Below, one piece after another: positions 36,301 through 48,869 of a stretch of 64,000 nt of DNA. The DNA comes from Raphanus sativus (taxonomy: Eukaryota; Streptophyta; Magnoliopsida; Brassicales; Brassicaceae). Under the pieces are notes generated by a model. It was given only the letters and a program-made list of their open reading frames with translations, was not told the DNA's origin and made no database searches. The first letter of the stretch is position 1. Every line of letters begins with the position of its first letter. The DNA lies in NCBI RefSeq assembly GCF_000801105.2, contig NC_079514.1, positions 7,192,001 through 7,256,000 of the forward strand. The letters are read 5' to 3'. A program made the translations under genes and the position numbers.

Positions 36301-36468
36301 GTATATGTGAAAGCAAGGAAGTTAAGGATGAAAACAGAATAAATTTAATTGTGATACACATATAATGAATTCAGAATTTAACAACAAATTTAAATTTAGA
36401 TGTAAAGGGCCTCAGCGTAATGGATATGAATGTGAATGCCTCAAGTAGTGGGTCACGAAAGTGAAATG
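33326..36468. other. Intergenic region between the CACTA element and ZP1
   Basis: AT-rich sequence with no convincing gene. An (AT)n run lies at 34808-34830. A CT-rich stretch followed by ATGCCTTGCTCGAGACCAGT (35240-35285) and a possible splice donor near 35327 look leader-like, but no coding exon follows that I can support. The short open frames are AT-rich and not protein-like. Confidence 0.4.
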
Positions 36469-37089
36469 TCACGGTGGCTTGTGCCCTAGTCGAAGTTCAA
36501 GATCAGGCTCATCCAGTGATGTTCTTTTAGTCTCTTTCATCGAGCCAACGCTCTCCTCATCTCCTTTCGAGTAATCTATAAGCCGAGGAGGAACCTCTAC
36601 CGGCGAATTCAATACCGAAAAGTCAAGGTTGCTCGAAGGAAACGAAGTCGAACCATAAAAATTAACCGTATCACTGGAATGACCAAACATGCTATTAGGG
36701 TTTTGCAATTGGTAGAAGTGGGACAAACCTTCAATGTTACTCGCCGTGGATTGGATTATAAGCGTCGCCGTCGGCAGAACACAAGAATTGAGAAACGCTT
36801 TCTTACCGCCTCTGCTGCGGCCACCGCTTCTAGCAGCAGCTGCAGCCGTAGGACCTTGATGAGCCTTAGAGGCACGGTCACGGCGGTGGACATTCATGTG
36901 ACCGCCTAAGGCTTGAGCAGAACGGAACTCACGGCGGCAGAAATTGCAAGTGTAAGATCTTGGAGGCCAAGTGGTACCAGAAATGTTCCCTTTAGTGTCC
37001 TGCTCGAAGGCTTTGACTTCCCAAGATTCATCATCATCCTCCAATCTTTCAACTTTACTAGGGTTCCACATCCATGCACCTCCGTACAT
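36469..37089 (-). CDS. ZP1: Single C2H2 zinc-finger repressor with EAR motif, ZP1 (AT4G17810) type
   Basis: Single-exon gene of 206 residues, a SUPERMAN/RABBIT-EARS-type transcription factor. One plant Q-type C2H2 finger occurs at about residues 46-69 ([20 protein letters not shown] then NVHRR), with the diagnostic QALGGH. A basic and Ala/Gly/Ser-rich linker follows. The C-terminus has the EAR repression motif DLELRLG. In Arabidopsis the AT4G17810 product (ZP1) represses root-hair initiation genes; equivalence is by position and motif layout. The start at 37089 gives [14 protein letters not shown]. Nothing is broken. Confidence 0.87.
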   Translation of the reverse strand: MYGGAWMWNPSKVERLEDDDESWEVKAFEQDTKGNISGTTWPPRSYTCNFCRREFRSAQALGGHMNVHRRDRASKAHQGPTAAAAARSGGRSRGGKKAFLNSCVLPTATLIIQSTASNIEGLSHFYQLQNPNSMFGHSSDTVNFYGSTSFPSSNLDFSVLNSPVEVPPRLIDYSKGDEESVGSMKETKRTSLDEPDLELRLGHKPP

Positions 37090-39514
37090 TAAAGGTTGAG
37101 TTTCTAAGAGAAATCTTAATAGAGAAGGTGGAGAATATATAATAAGAAGAAGAAGATGGGGTTGATAAATAATTATATAAAAATAAATATAGAGATGGAC
37201 CCGAAATATATGCCATTTATCTTTATCATTTTTCAGTAAGTGAAAAAAGTATTTGGAACCGTTTCAAATTGCTCTGAGAGTAAGAGATACACTCTGTTGC
37301 TCAAAAAAGAGAGCAATAGATACACAATTAATCAGCACTTTTAAATTTACAAATTGTAGCCTACAAAAAAAACCACTAAACTTCAAAAGCTGCAACATAA
37401 TATATATTACATTCATTACAGAAATATTTTTCGTAACCATATGTTAGGAATTTTAAAAAGTTATGATTTTCTATTAACTTATAAATATATATAGCTACTT
37501 TGCAAAACTTACATTTACGACTTTAGGTCCTACGAATATAACTCTATGATATTAATCTTCAGCTGTGTTCATCTCATATATGATATGCCTTCACTCGTGG
37601 TGGTTTGTAATAAATTTTACATTAGGTCCCAGATTGTTATGCATTTAACATAGTACATCATTACAGAAAAGTGTAAATTATAAATAAGTGAAGATTTAAA
37701 GAGAAAAAGTTGGTTGTGACTTTGATGTCCTATGTAAGGTTAAGACAAAGTTTGATTGCTTTAAGTGGTGAGGCAAAGATCTTAGCTTTGCGTGTGATCA
37801 CTACTAAGATTCTCTTGTTACAATCTGACAGATGACCTGTGTAGCTTTGCACGGTCACATTATCACCATATCTTGTAGATAATTATCCTACAAATGGTGA
37901 CCGACAAGGCTACAAAATGTACATTTTACACATGTATGGTGTATAACATTTTAAAAAATAACTTTCATTACTTTTATTTAGAAAAAAAAAATCTTTATTT
38001 TCTTATGTCAAAGGGAAAGACTGTTCAATTTAAAATCTCTGAATACTATAAACAAATAAATTTTGGAGAAAAAGTTAGGAAAAAAGAAAAACAGAAGAGC
38101 TGAAAGTGATGGGTTTTAATGTCCGAAAGATGAATGCCATATAAAGTTAAGGGGTACTATCGTTGGGAATTTAGTTAGATCTCAACTACATCACACTGAA
38201 AACGCGACTTAGTTCTCCTTAGGGAAAAAGACGTACACAATCGTTGAGAAATATTGGCCCAAATAAATATCACTATGGATCCTTGCGTTTGCTTTAAATG
38301 GGCCATTAAACAAGTAGTTTAGGCCTTCTCTCTGTATAGAAGAACCATTTTGTTGAAGTAAATCCTTAAGAAAATTTAAGCAAAAACTTAAGAATCTGTT
38401 CCCACGTAGAACAACCCTTGTTCCGACGAGAAAGCCAGACAGTACCAAGAAGAACGCTTACCGAGCTTAATCCTTTTTTTTGGGCAAACCGAGCTTAACG
38501 TTATATACAAATTTCAAATAAAATATCATCATGTGTAAGTGCCTAAGTGGATATATACATTATGATATATTTTGGAATACGTCCACCAAAGTTATACGAA
38601 CGGTCTACAAGTTCGTACGTATATGTATGTATATTAGCATATATATGTTTTTAAAAGTTTTTTGAAGTTGAGAATAAAGGAAAGATAGATTAAGGGAGAA
38701 GCAAAGGATGACGTTTTGCCAGCGAAGCTTTTGGTAGCAAAGAGAATCCTTTTGCAGGTATCAAACGACCGCTTCACCCGGACGACGACCTTCCTGTGGC
38801 CGCCCATCACATCTAACATTACTATTTCATTTTTTGTATTTATATGAAATATATGCGATGGAAAAAGAAAAATAAGTATGAAGTAATGTAATATAACATT
38901 TTTCAACATATTATTTAAGAATTTAATTATACAGTAAAACTAATATGACGAATTCATATTTGAGAATAACATTGGATAATTTATCTATGAATTATTGAAG
39001 GAAGTAAAAGGATATAATCAAATCCAGTCATAAATTTATTTATTTATTTTAAATAGAGCTCCTCTTCATTTTATCTTCAGTCATATTTTTTTTGAGAGAG
39101 AAGTCTTAAAAGATTTGGGACAAGGTTAAATTAAGAATGCTTTCGTTTTTACTACTTTGTCCTCTAAATTTGATTTCTATTAAGAATGCTTTCGTTTTTA
39201 CTACTTTATCAGTCAAAATGTTAAAAATTTATCATAAAACATTAGGTAAGTGGACAGCTCAACGACTACACTTATCCTAGAAGTTCTGTCAGATCTTAAC
39301 CTAAAATTTCATGAGAATACATATACCTCACAAAGGGAGCCACAACTCCTTTTTACTATCCATTGAGAGAACCGTGCCTTATCTCTTGGCAAGACAGACC
39401 GAACCTTGCTAGTTTCTCTATCTTTTTTTTTTTAACACCAAACTGAAATTAATAACTAGTTTCTTCTATCTAATCCTGGATTCTCATCAGACCATTTCCA
39501 ACCTTATAGGCACC
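37090..39514. other. Intergenic region upstream of ZP1
   Basis: Contains the ZP1 promoter (first few hundred bases) and AT-rich sequence. A tandem pair (AAGAATGCTTTCGTTTTTAC) occurs at about 39134 and 39182. A slightly GC-rich patch at 38700-38825 can be read on the minus strand as MGGHRKVVVRVKRSFDTC and onward. I do not recognise it and it could be a short gene fragment. Confidence 0.4.
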
Positions 39515-39517
39515 AGT

Positions 39518-42009
39518 CACTACAAAAAAAGTTCACATTCATAGCACAATATTATAACTCGTTTTACTAAACTGCTATCGTAGATGAGTATAAAATTTCC
39601 GAACTCTATAACAGCATTACCTAAATGCTATAAAATAATTTTAGTAAGCGGGAACCTAAAATCATGTTTCTTCCATACACTTACTGAAAATCACAACCGT
39701 TCCCTCTCCCATCTCTCTTATCTCTCGTTTTCCCTCTCTCTTATCTCTCATTTTCCCTCTTTCTCCTATAACCCTAAGAAAAAAAATCCTCGTCAATCAC
39801 CACAACCCTCTCTCTTCGATTCACAAATAATCAACCAAGATTCAAGTCTGTCTCGGCCATGATGAATATGCTTGGAGCAACATACATAGATGGTTTAATC
39901 CCTATCATCAATGACATCATCATATTTCTCAGATCCAGAGTCTGATTCAGATATCATCAACGAACTTGTTCATATCAACCTCTGAATCAGGCGTAATCCA
40001 TCTCGACGACTATGTAATCTCCAAATTCATCATCTCCCCTCCCACTCCACGACCTTGCTTCATCCTCGTCTTCTTCGTCGCCACTCAACTCCACAGCAAT
40101 ACCGAGCTCAGTCTCCAAGAGTTTCGCCGCGAGTTCAACCACGTCCCCGCTTCTTTCCTCGCTAACAACAACTTATCCGACATAGATATGCTCTTATTCT
40201 GCGAAATTGACTTTTCTCAGTCCCAGTCTTCGCTTGATCCAAAGCAAAACTAACTCCGTCTCCAAGAGCTTTGCCGCTGAGTTCGTCGTTGATGGAGGTG
40301 GTCTCATCGTCAACCGATTTGCAGACTGGCCTAGAAAAGGAGATAACTGTGTTATGATCTGTTTCAGTTATGATAGAACTGTTTCTGGTTCAGGACTTGT
40401 TGTAATCTATCTTGAATCTTATGTTTGATGTGTGTGCTTTCTTTGATACTGATATCTAGTTGTCTTGTTTATGGTTTATGTAGGTGGTGATTCTAGGCAG
40501 TGGCCTCTGGTCTCCAAAATACAAAGCATCTGTACAAATGCAGAGCAGTGGCCTCTAACCTTCAAATACAGAGCATCTGTTACGTAGGTAAGCTGTTTAG
40601 CATGAGAGTTGCAGATCCTTAAACTAGGAAAAAGAAGAATGAGAATTGCAGTTTCTACAGTGGTTGATGAAGACAATATGTTGGTGTTGGAAACTGACAG
40701 CAATTCTCTCGCTCAGTTCCTCTGTCCCTTTAGCTAAAGGATTCTACTTCTTTTGATTATTTGTTGCCGTGCATCTAACCTGCAGTAGGCGGATTAAGCT
40801 CTAAGAGAAAGGCTACTCTTTAGAAGTCATTGTACTCTGTATTTCCACAACACAAGAGCTCATCTCACAACAACTACAAAAATGGCCATACGATGAAGCT
40901 CATAAACTATTTAAAGGGCATTATTTTTTAACCGATAAAGTCCCTAGACTTAGCTTTGGTGTATGTATATTTTGGATGATATATAAAATAATGAATGTTT
41001 TATATGAAATATAAATTTTTGTTTGTAGATCAAATTGTAATGAATAGATGATAATTAGAGTTGTGTTATAAAATATTCTATATATCGTCATATATTTTTC
41101 ATAATTGTATTAGATTTAAAAATCATCATTTGTAACAAAATAATTGTATTTAATTTATATGTTTGAGTGTAAAATTAAAGGATACAAATGATGATTAGAG
41201 CTTTGTTATAAAATATTTATATATAATAGTTTAGGGGTTTTATATGTTTTGTGTGATGGTTTTATATAGAGTTTGATGTAATTCAAACCCTAAACCATAA
41301 AAGTTAACCCCAAACCTTATATCATACTTCAAACTCTAAACCCTAAATGACTAAATTACAAAATTCAAAAATTTAAATTGTACTCTAAATTCAAACACAT
41401 ACACTATAATTATAAACTATAAAAACAGAGTATAAATTTTAAACTTAATTCAAACATATGCACTATATAAACTACATACGCCAAACACCAAACTCTATGT
41501 CAAATCCTATTCTTCAAATTTACGCTCAAACTTTAAATACCTTTTGAGTAATTCTGAATCTTTTTCGTTTGAAGAAAATCATAAGTTATATATTATAATT
41601 GATATTTGATTATTTTCCAACTAAAACGTGTGATTATTAAAATTAATAATCATCGCAGAGTACAGCAAAGAAAATATAAACAAATTAAAGAGGAAAAGTT
41701 TAGACAGCTGTTAAAAAAAAAAAAAGAGTCTAGACCAATGGGATAAGTCGATTTAGAGTGGTGAGGATAGCTAAAGTATTGTTCTCCACCGTCGATAGAT
41801 TTCAATCCAACGGATATAGTTATTCACTTCTTTTTCATTATCCTTTTTTCTCCTTGTTTCTCATAGATGTGAAACTAAAATTTTAATTTATCACGATCTT
41901 TTCCTCTGTAATATTCTTCTCCTCTGCGAAACCCCTCGGCTCGTCACCACCATCGCCGTCCGACACCACCACTACAACCACCACGGTTCGAACTCTCTCT
42001 CTCTCTCCC

Positions 42010-42040
<31 letters not shown>

Positions 42041-42914
42041 CTCTCTCTCTTTCTTTCGAACTCATTTTGTTTGTTTTAGGGTTGGCGTGCTTCCGTGGAG
42101 ATTGAATTTTAATGGTCATCTCTCTCTCTCTCTCTGTTTTAATCTGATTTTTTGTGCTGGTAAAGGTGGAGGTCGTGAGCAGAGTGACCGTGAGAAGAGT
42201 GGTCATGAGCAGAGTTGCCGTGAGAAGAGTGGTCGTGGGCAGAGAAGACGTCTCAAGCTTGCCCCTCACGGTCGTCGTCGATATTACCGGAGATGGAGAC
42301 AGAATGGAGGAAGACATCCAGAAGAAAGAGGCTAAGGAGGAGGGAGGCGGTAGCAGAGAGATTAGGTTTAGAGTTAATTAGGGTCTGGCTAATTAGGTTT
42401 AGATTTTGGTTAATTAGTTTTTGGTTTAGTGTGTTCTGGTTTGCTTATATATATATTTTTTAATTCTGGTTTAGCTTTGTAAAACAAATTTTATTTGTAA
42501 GTTGATTTTAATTAATAAAATAATTTAATTTTAATTTTAAAATTTGGATAAATTTTACTTTTAATTTATATTATAATTCAATTGTGTAAATTAAATATAT
42601 AAAATTTTATTATTTTACAGTGCTATAAATAAAAAATATAATAGCAATATACAATTGCTATTGTACAAAGATCTATTATAGCACGAAATATAAATGGATA
42701 ATCAATTTGTAGTAAAAAAATAGTGTTATAGTTAAATCAATAATATCATCCAAGTATTGCTATAATATCTATACATTTCGTAGCGTCAATAAAAAATGCT
42801 ATCGTAGAAAGGGTACCTATGATGGCTGCCGATGACATAGCATAACAGAAAACGCTATGAAAGCTCTACTGTAGCATTTTTCGTGAGCTAAGGATGTACA
42901 TATTTCTTGTAGTG
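39518..42914. mobile_element. CACTA element carrying a host gene fragment
   Basis: The left end is CACTACAAAAAAAGTTCACA. The right end, complemented, is CACTACAAGAAATATGTAC. The duplication AGT flanks both sides (39515-39517 and 42915-42917). Subterminal stretches repeat GCTAT/ATAGC motifs (39545-39640 and 42620-42885), typical of CACTA elements. The interior (39700-40700) contains an OST3/OST6-like coding fragment, and 41900-42380 has leader-like CT-rich sequence. No transposase is visible, so it is non-autonomous. Confidence 0.82.
39920..40253 (+). pseudogene. Captured OST3/OST6-like oligosaccharyltransferase subunit fragment
   Basis: The frame reads SESGVIHLDDYVISKFI, then TPRPCFILVFFVATQLHSNT, LSLQEFRREFNHVPASFLAN and MLLFCEIDFSQSQSSL. 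I recognise this as the N-terminal luminal (thioredoxin-like) region of plant OST3/OST6 subunits of the ER oligosaccharyltransferase. Just upstream a different frame gives DSDIINELVHINL, matching the preceding part, so a frameshift lies near 39990. The signal peptide and the C-terminal membrane segments are not found. It lies wholly inside a CACTA element and is probably a captured, non-functional fragment. Confidence 0.65.
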
Positions 42915-42917
42915 AGT

Positions 42918-43255
42918 ACAACCTTCGTTAAGCTCGAATTAATTCGTGCACTTCATAATTTTATACAATGGTTCTCTATTTATGAGCCCCATTGCAACAA
43001 ATTATGCTGTCACTTTTGTTTAATTAAGTTCAAATATTATGTAATGCCCGTTATATAACATTTTCTTGTTTTTCCATTTCGCCAAGCCATTAGACATTTG
43101 TTAATTCAGTAACTAGTACGTGCTTTATCATTTCGCTTTATGTATAAGACCAATCGGTCCATTAATGTAATGTATTTATCATAAACAATGACTCGGTGGG
43201 TGTAAATGACATCCTTCAGAATTATTCAATCGATTAGTACCCACTTTATACTAAA
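42918..43255. other. Short spacer
   Basis: AT-rich sequence between the second CACTA element and a Helitron terminus. Nothing recognised. Confidence 0.4.
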
Positions 43256-43300
43256 CTAGATCATGACCCGCTCGATCGAGCGGGAGTCAAATTTTTTTTT
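43256..43300 (-). mobile_element. Helitron 3' terminus (H5)
   Basis: Read on the minus strand: hairpin CCCGCTCGATCGAGCGGG, then TCATGATCTAG ending at 43256 and followed by T. This is a clear Helitron 3' end. The element should extend to higher coordinates. A candidate 5' end (TCTACAACTATTAAAGAG after an A) is at 47358, which would make a 4.1-kb element spanning the first N gap and the TGTACA-rich region. Confidence 0.65.
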
Positions 43301-43955
43301 ATCTTTGTTTGTACTAAATGTTATACATGATTGCAATGTATATTAATATAAAATTTTGATAAATAAAAATGTGTACTAATGTGTTTAAATAAGCAATATG
43401 TTTAATTACTAAATTTGATTTTTAAAATTTATAATAACGTAAAGTAATTTTTTATATATTATCTAAAATATATAGTGCTATATATTTTGTATCTTCAACA
43501 TTTATCATACAAAACTTACATTGGAGTATTATTTATATGAAGATATGTGTAACATAATATATTTATATTATATAAACATATCTACGATTTTCGCAAAGAC
43601 CATGTGCACCCGCACAGGTTTTATTTTTAAAATGTATTATATATTGTTTAGTTTTATGTAGTATCGAGTTTGTATAATTCAATTTTGTGTTTAAAGAACA
43701 ATATCAAAATTGTCTTTCGTATGTAAAAAAACACTTTGCAAGCGCGAGTTGTGTCTTTTTATTGTAACACAAAATTTGATATACAACTTATGCTTTTGTA
43801 CATTACGAAATTTAATTTTTTAAAATAATTATTACATAATTTCAAAGTGAATTTTATCTCTGAAATCTAAAATATTTTGTGTGTAATGGTTCAAAGCATT
43901 TTCGATATATATTATATTTCAGTTTGGTTTGTTTTTAGTATTATTGTATAAGTAT
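43301..43955. other. AT-rich region left of the first assembly gap
   Basis: No gene seen. Probably the interior of Helitron H5. The last 49 bp are repeated after the gap. Confidence 0.4.
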
Positions 43956-44055
43956 NNNNNNNNNNNNNNNNNNNNNNNNNNNNNNNNNNNNNNNNNNNNN
44001 NNNNNNNNNNNNNNNNNNNNNNNNNNNNNNNNNNNNNNNNNNNNNNNNNNNNNNN
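43956..44055. other. Assembly gap of 100 N
   Basis: Exactly 100 N. The 49 bp on the left (43907-43955) and the 49 bp on the right (44056-44104) are identical, including CAGTTTGGTTTGTTTTTAGT. Confidence 0.98.
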
Positions 44056-45240
44056 ATATATTATATTTCAGTTTGGTTTGTTTTTAGTATTATTGTATAA
44101 GTATAATACTATACAATATTACTTTATTCTATACAATATATAAAGCTATGTGTTATTTTTTTTAGAAAGTAGATTAGACTCAACGTAGTTAAATAATAGT
44201 TATATCTTTATGTATGTGTCTCTGACTTATCTACCTAATGTTATTCGTACTAATAAAATCAATATGGCCAATGAAAGTATACTGATCAATTTAAAATGAA
44301 TTGTATAAGATAATTCTAATACGGTTACAAATTTTAGTATTCTTAGTATATATCTTATTTAAATCTTATTTAAATCGACATGTAATAAATGTGAAAACCA
44401 TATATGGAATATAGACAAATAGAGGAATTGTATTTAAGAAAATACATTAATGCAAAGTTAGACTATGGTACATATTATATATAAGAAATGAGACATTTAA
44501 TTTAAATATATGAGGTCCATCTTTAAAATCCACATAGAAGAAGTTGTAATGTTTCTGATTTAATAAGATAGATTGAGTAGCTGATATTCACTTAATTAGA
44601 TCTTAAACCCTTCAAAAAAAAATTTAAAAACACATAACAAACATTATTTTAGATTAGCTCAAATGATCACATGGAGTCATGGGGGCATCCATAGATGTTT
44701 GAGCTGCGGGAATCGCACGTGCCCACATGGCAAAGTTCTGACTCTAATTGGCTAGATTTGCACAGATGGCAATGCCGGAGTGATCAACGCTTTTGAAAAC
44801 GTGATGCGTGTTCGGATTGCCTATCTATCTAATCCATTGCCTTTGTGTCCGTACTTCCAAGTAAAATAAGCACGAAAATTTTACACCACGGGACAGTTTC
44901 ATGTTTTTAATTACAGGATAGAGCAGTTTATGCTACTAGAGTAGTTTTTACTAACTAATCCTATTTTTCAGCTAAAATCTAACTAAATGAATTTGTAACT
45001 AAAGACAATGTACTAACTTTCTTTTTCTTTCTCACGAGATTAAACCACAACCACAATAAAGTGGTGGGTCCTTGTATTTTTTTTTTCATTTTCTTCCTCC
45101 TTTTAAGCTTTGCATCTTTTTTTGTAAAATGAAGTTTGTTTAGAAAATTCAAATCTGATTCTTAAATTTTTTTTTCTCAATTTTCTTTTATGAAATCGTT
45201 TTTTCCATTACTCGATCTATCTTTTGAGATCCGTGAAGGT
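44056..45240. other. AT-rich intergenic sequence
   Basis: No gene recognised. Around 44670-44830 the composition is more balanced, with two CACGTG-like motifs (TCGCACGTGCCC), which may be a fragment of a former promoter. Confidence 0.35.
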
Positions 45241-46670
45241 GCATCTCCGAGGTTGGTGTACACTTATTTAATGTACACATTTTATTTTGTGTACGTTTTT
45301 TGACATATACACGTGTACATTCAAAATGAACCAATATATGTGATTAAGTTGTGGACTCCAGTGTACGTGTGGACATGTGGACATGTATCGAACTCCAGTG
45401 TACATGTGGACATCGAACTCTGATGTACATGTGAATATTGAATTTTGGTGTACATGTGGATAGTATACTCCAGTGCTTTGAGATGAATTGTGTTGTACAT
45501 GTATATACATTGATACATGTATAGCTTCATACATGTAAATACCTCGATACATATTTAAATAAGCGTCAGTAATGACTAGAAGGTGTGTACACACCAATCG
45601 TGCAACTCCAGACAATCTTACACTCTTGAAGAACCCGAGAAATTGTCCACGTGTACACATGATTATTGTACACCAACAATATATATTTCCTACAAAATTA
45701 TGCACACTGCACTATTTTTATTATTCATTACAACTTTGGTATTTACATCTACTACTATAGCCCCTTTCATATTTGAAGTTATCTCTTGAGATATATCAAG
45801 CTATATCTCTGATGGTGAGGCGATGTCAACAACATGATTTATTCAAGCTTCAACCATGGCGTTTATCTCTTCTTTCTTGTACACCAAAATATATCAGTGT
45901 CCCTTCGTGATAGTGGAAGTCATTTGACATAAAAACGTATCAATACTCATTCATGAAAGTGAAAATCATTTGACACCAGTTTTCAGTATCCATCTTTCAC
46001 TTTTTCATTTTAATTTAATACTTTGTTTTTAGGTTGTTCTATTCGTGAAAGTAGACACTAAAATGTATCAAGACTGTTTAATTGAATATGCTCAAGTTTA
46101 TGGGTTTGGACTTATCAGTGAGACATGATTCAAGTATACATGTACACTAAAATATATAGTATTGTACATGTATACACCAAATATTGTGCAAATGTACATC
46201 CATAATTGTACGTCACATAGACACCATCAAAAATGTATCAACATCTATGCTATCAAGATCTAAAATAAGTTTCATTCACGACAACGAGAATCTTTTTTAT
46301 TCACATAAACCACACTTCCTTGTCCTTATACCTACAAAAACAAATCTCTTTGTTTAATATGTACATGTGTATACCAACATTATGTACACATCACGTGGTC
46401 ACCCAATATACTTGTGTACACGAAAAAATGTGCATACACAAAACACAAAAGCAATACTCGTGTACAGGAACAAATGTACATACACAAAACAAAAAAGCAA
46501 TACAAAATTTGTTTACTTAGAAATGTTTACTTAGAAATGTATACATGCATGTTTTATAAAATGTACATACACAAAAGCACGTGTACATGTAGATTTTATA
46601 AAAAAGGAACATAGAATTTGTATAATCATTTTGTTTCGGTGTCTACGAACTTAGGTTGTACACATATACA
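45241..46670. repeat. Region dense in TGTACA / GTGTACAC palindromes
   Basis: At least 20 occurrences of TGTACA in about 1.4 kb, mostly within GTGTACAC, GTGTACATGT or ATGTACAC, irregularly spaced. Because the motif is palindromic it reads the same on both strands. Small open frames across it (Met/Tyr/His/Thr/Cys-rich) derive from the repeats and are not called as genes. Confidence 0.75.
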
Positions 46671-48279
46671 TTAAATTCGTTGTCCATAATTATAATTTTT
46701 TAATGAGTGGCAATTTTGTAATTATTTCATCTTTTGTTCTAGGGTTTTCTGAATTTGCTCCAAATATATCTCAGAGCCGCCGTTGATTTTTATCATGCAA
46801 TATTCATTACATTTTTTGTTCAGGAGGAGGAGGCAAGAAGTTTTACGATAGATCTTGGTTTTTGTTCAGGTGATGACTGCCCTCTTCTTTGTCTTCATTC
46901 TTTTTAACCATTAAAACCATTGTAACATAGAGAGAGGAAAAGAGAGAGAGAAGCTGTTTCTATATTACAGAAAAGAAGAAAAAATAAAATTAAAAAATGT
47001 AGGACCCATTTAGTTTCAAAAATGCACGTGATTAGGAAATAATTAGCTTGTAGTTGTAGAAAACTACCTTAGGAGCCATAACTGCTCTATATTGTAATAA
47101 ATAACTTAAAATTGTCCTAGGATGAAAATAACTCAATAAGCACACGGACACAGGGACTGATCTTTTTCCTTATTTCTTTGTTTATATTTTTAAACAAATT
47201 GTTCGAAAATCTGAGAGATAAAGAAGAGAACGTAAAACTGAAACGACTAGGGATATATTTGTATTGGCCGATGACATAAAATATAAAACATTAGTATAGC
47301 TGTACCATAACATGTCTCCCAAAATTTGACCTATTTTTTACTCTTTAATAGTTGTAGATCATATCATTTTGAAAAATCAAAAAAGTATATATATATATAT
47401 TGTCTATGGTTGTTAACGCATATTTAAGTTTCATACTCTCGGTTATATTTTTTTCTCTTCAAGCCAACTCTCAGTTTTGTCTCACAGTCAAACATCTGGT
47501 ATTTAGATGTAATATATATGATCATAAATGAATCATAGGAATATAAAAATATATCTGCGGAAATTGAAGTATTTTTGAAAATAAAGCATTTTTTTATTTT
47601 AACACTGAAATTATATTAGTATTAACTTCAAACCGAATTTACAAAATAGAAACATAGTCTGAAAGATTACAAAAAAACTGGCGAAGAACAATATCTTCCC
47701 AGAAACATAGCTCACACTTGGAAGACTAAGAACATTATCAAAGTAATGTTCATATAACATAAACTCTCATTGACAAATGTAAATTTATGACATCCGAAAT
47801 CTAAGCAAATAGTGACTAATGGGCGATCTCTGTAGTTTAGAGTAAAAGGTGTAACATATAATATGTGGATAATCTATGTCCTTCACTAGTTGGATTTCAC
47901 ACTAATTTTTTTTTGTATTTTGTATGATCATCTAAGCAATGTAAGATGAAAGCGTAAGAGCCCAAGGTTGCTGCTATCTATGTCAGATTTCCTTTTATTT
48001 ATATTTTCCAAGATTTTAAACTATTCTTGAACGGATGTCAAAAAAAAAGAAAAAAAACTATTCTTGAACCTAGTGTTATCCACTGTAACAATTTGAGTTC
48101 GTTTAAGTTTATTTACCTAATATTAATTTAAATATGACTTATCTAATTTTAATGCAAATTAACTATTGAAGTCATAATTTAATTGAACAAATTTTCGTGT
48201 ACTTTTTTGATGATATTAAATAGATTTTTTTTTAAAAAAAATTATTATTCTCCAAATTTGATGAAAAATATTTGTATTC
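46671..48279. other. Intergenic sequence right of the TGTACA-rich region
   Basis: No gene recognised. 46790-46990 has a leader-like GA-rich run. A candidate Helitron 5' end lies at 47358 (minus strand). Confidence 0.35.
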
Positions 48280-48379
48280 NNNNNNNNNNNNNNNNNNNNN
48301 NNNNNNNNNNNNNNNNNNNNNNNNNNNNNNNNNNNNNNNNNNNNNNNNNNNNNNNNNNNNNNNNNNNNNNNNNNNNNNN
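48280..48379. other. Assembly gap of 100 N
   Basis: Exactly 100 N. Unlike the first gap, its flanks are not repeated. Open frames running through it are meaningless. Confidence 0.98.
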
Positions 48380-48869
48380 AAACACTGTATAAAAGAATAA
48401 AAAGCCCTCTTAGTTTGCTGATCACCATTTAAGACATAAGTGTTATAGACTATTGTTTCTCTCTAGTAAAGTATTAGTGTACTAGTATAGGAAAAGCCTT
48501 TCCAAGTATGTGAATACTGGACCATTAGGAGTTACTTTAAAATAAGATTACTTTGCACAAATGGTAATATTTGTCAACTAATAAGATATGAAATCTTTCT
48601 TTATTGATAGATCATCCCTTATACAATTATAGTACAAAAACACACGTTATTATTTAATAAAAATGGGATTGATATTTTATACCGTTACTATTAATATGTG
48701 GGTGTGTGCATAAGAAGCCGTATAAATTATTGTATATATCTAAAATTATAAGGAAAGTGTTCATTGCATAATGATTGCATAGTAAAATTACATTATCCTA
48801 GTCTCGTTGAAAATTTTATTGCAGCAACCTATTACAAATGATAAAAGTTAGGTTATAAACCTATAGTAT

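Noticed and set aside
41280..41480. Interstitial telomere-like AAACCCTAAA repeats
   Set aside because: Only scattered, degenerate copies in an AT-rich stretch, not a telomeric array.
45268..46614. Met/Tyr/His-rich open frames in the TGTACA region
   Set aside because: They arise from the GTGTACAT repeats, overlap on both strands and show no protein-like pattern.
48183..48428. Open frames crossing the second N gap
   Set aside because: The middle is unknown sequence; nothing can be concluded.
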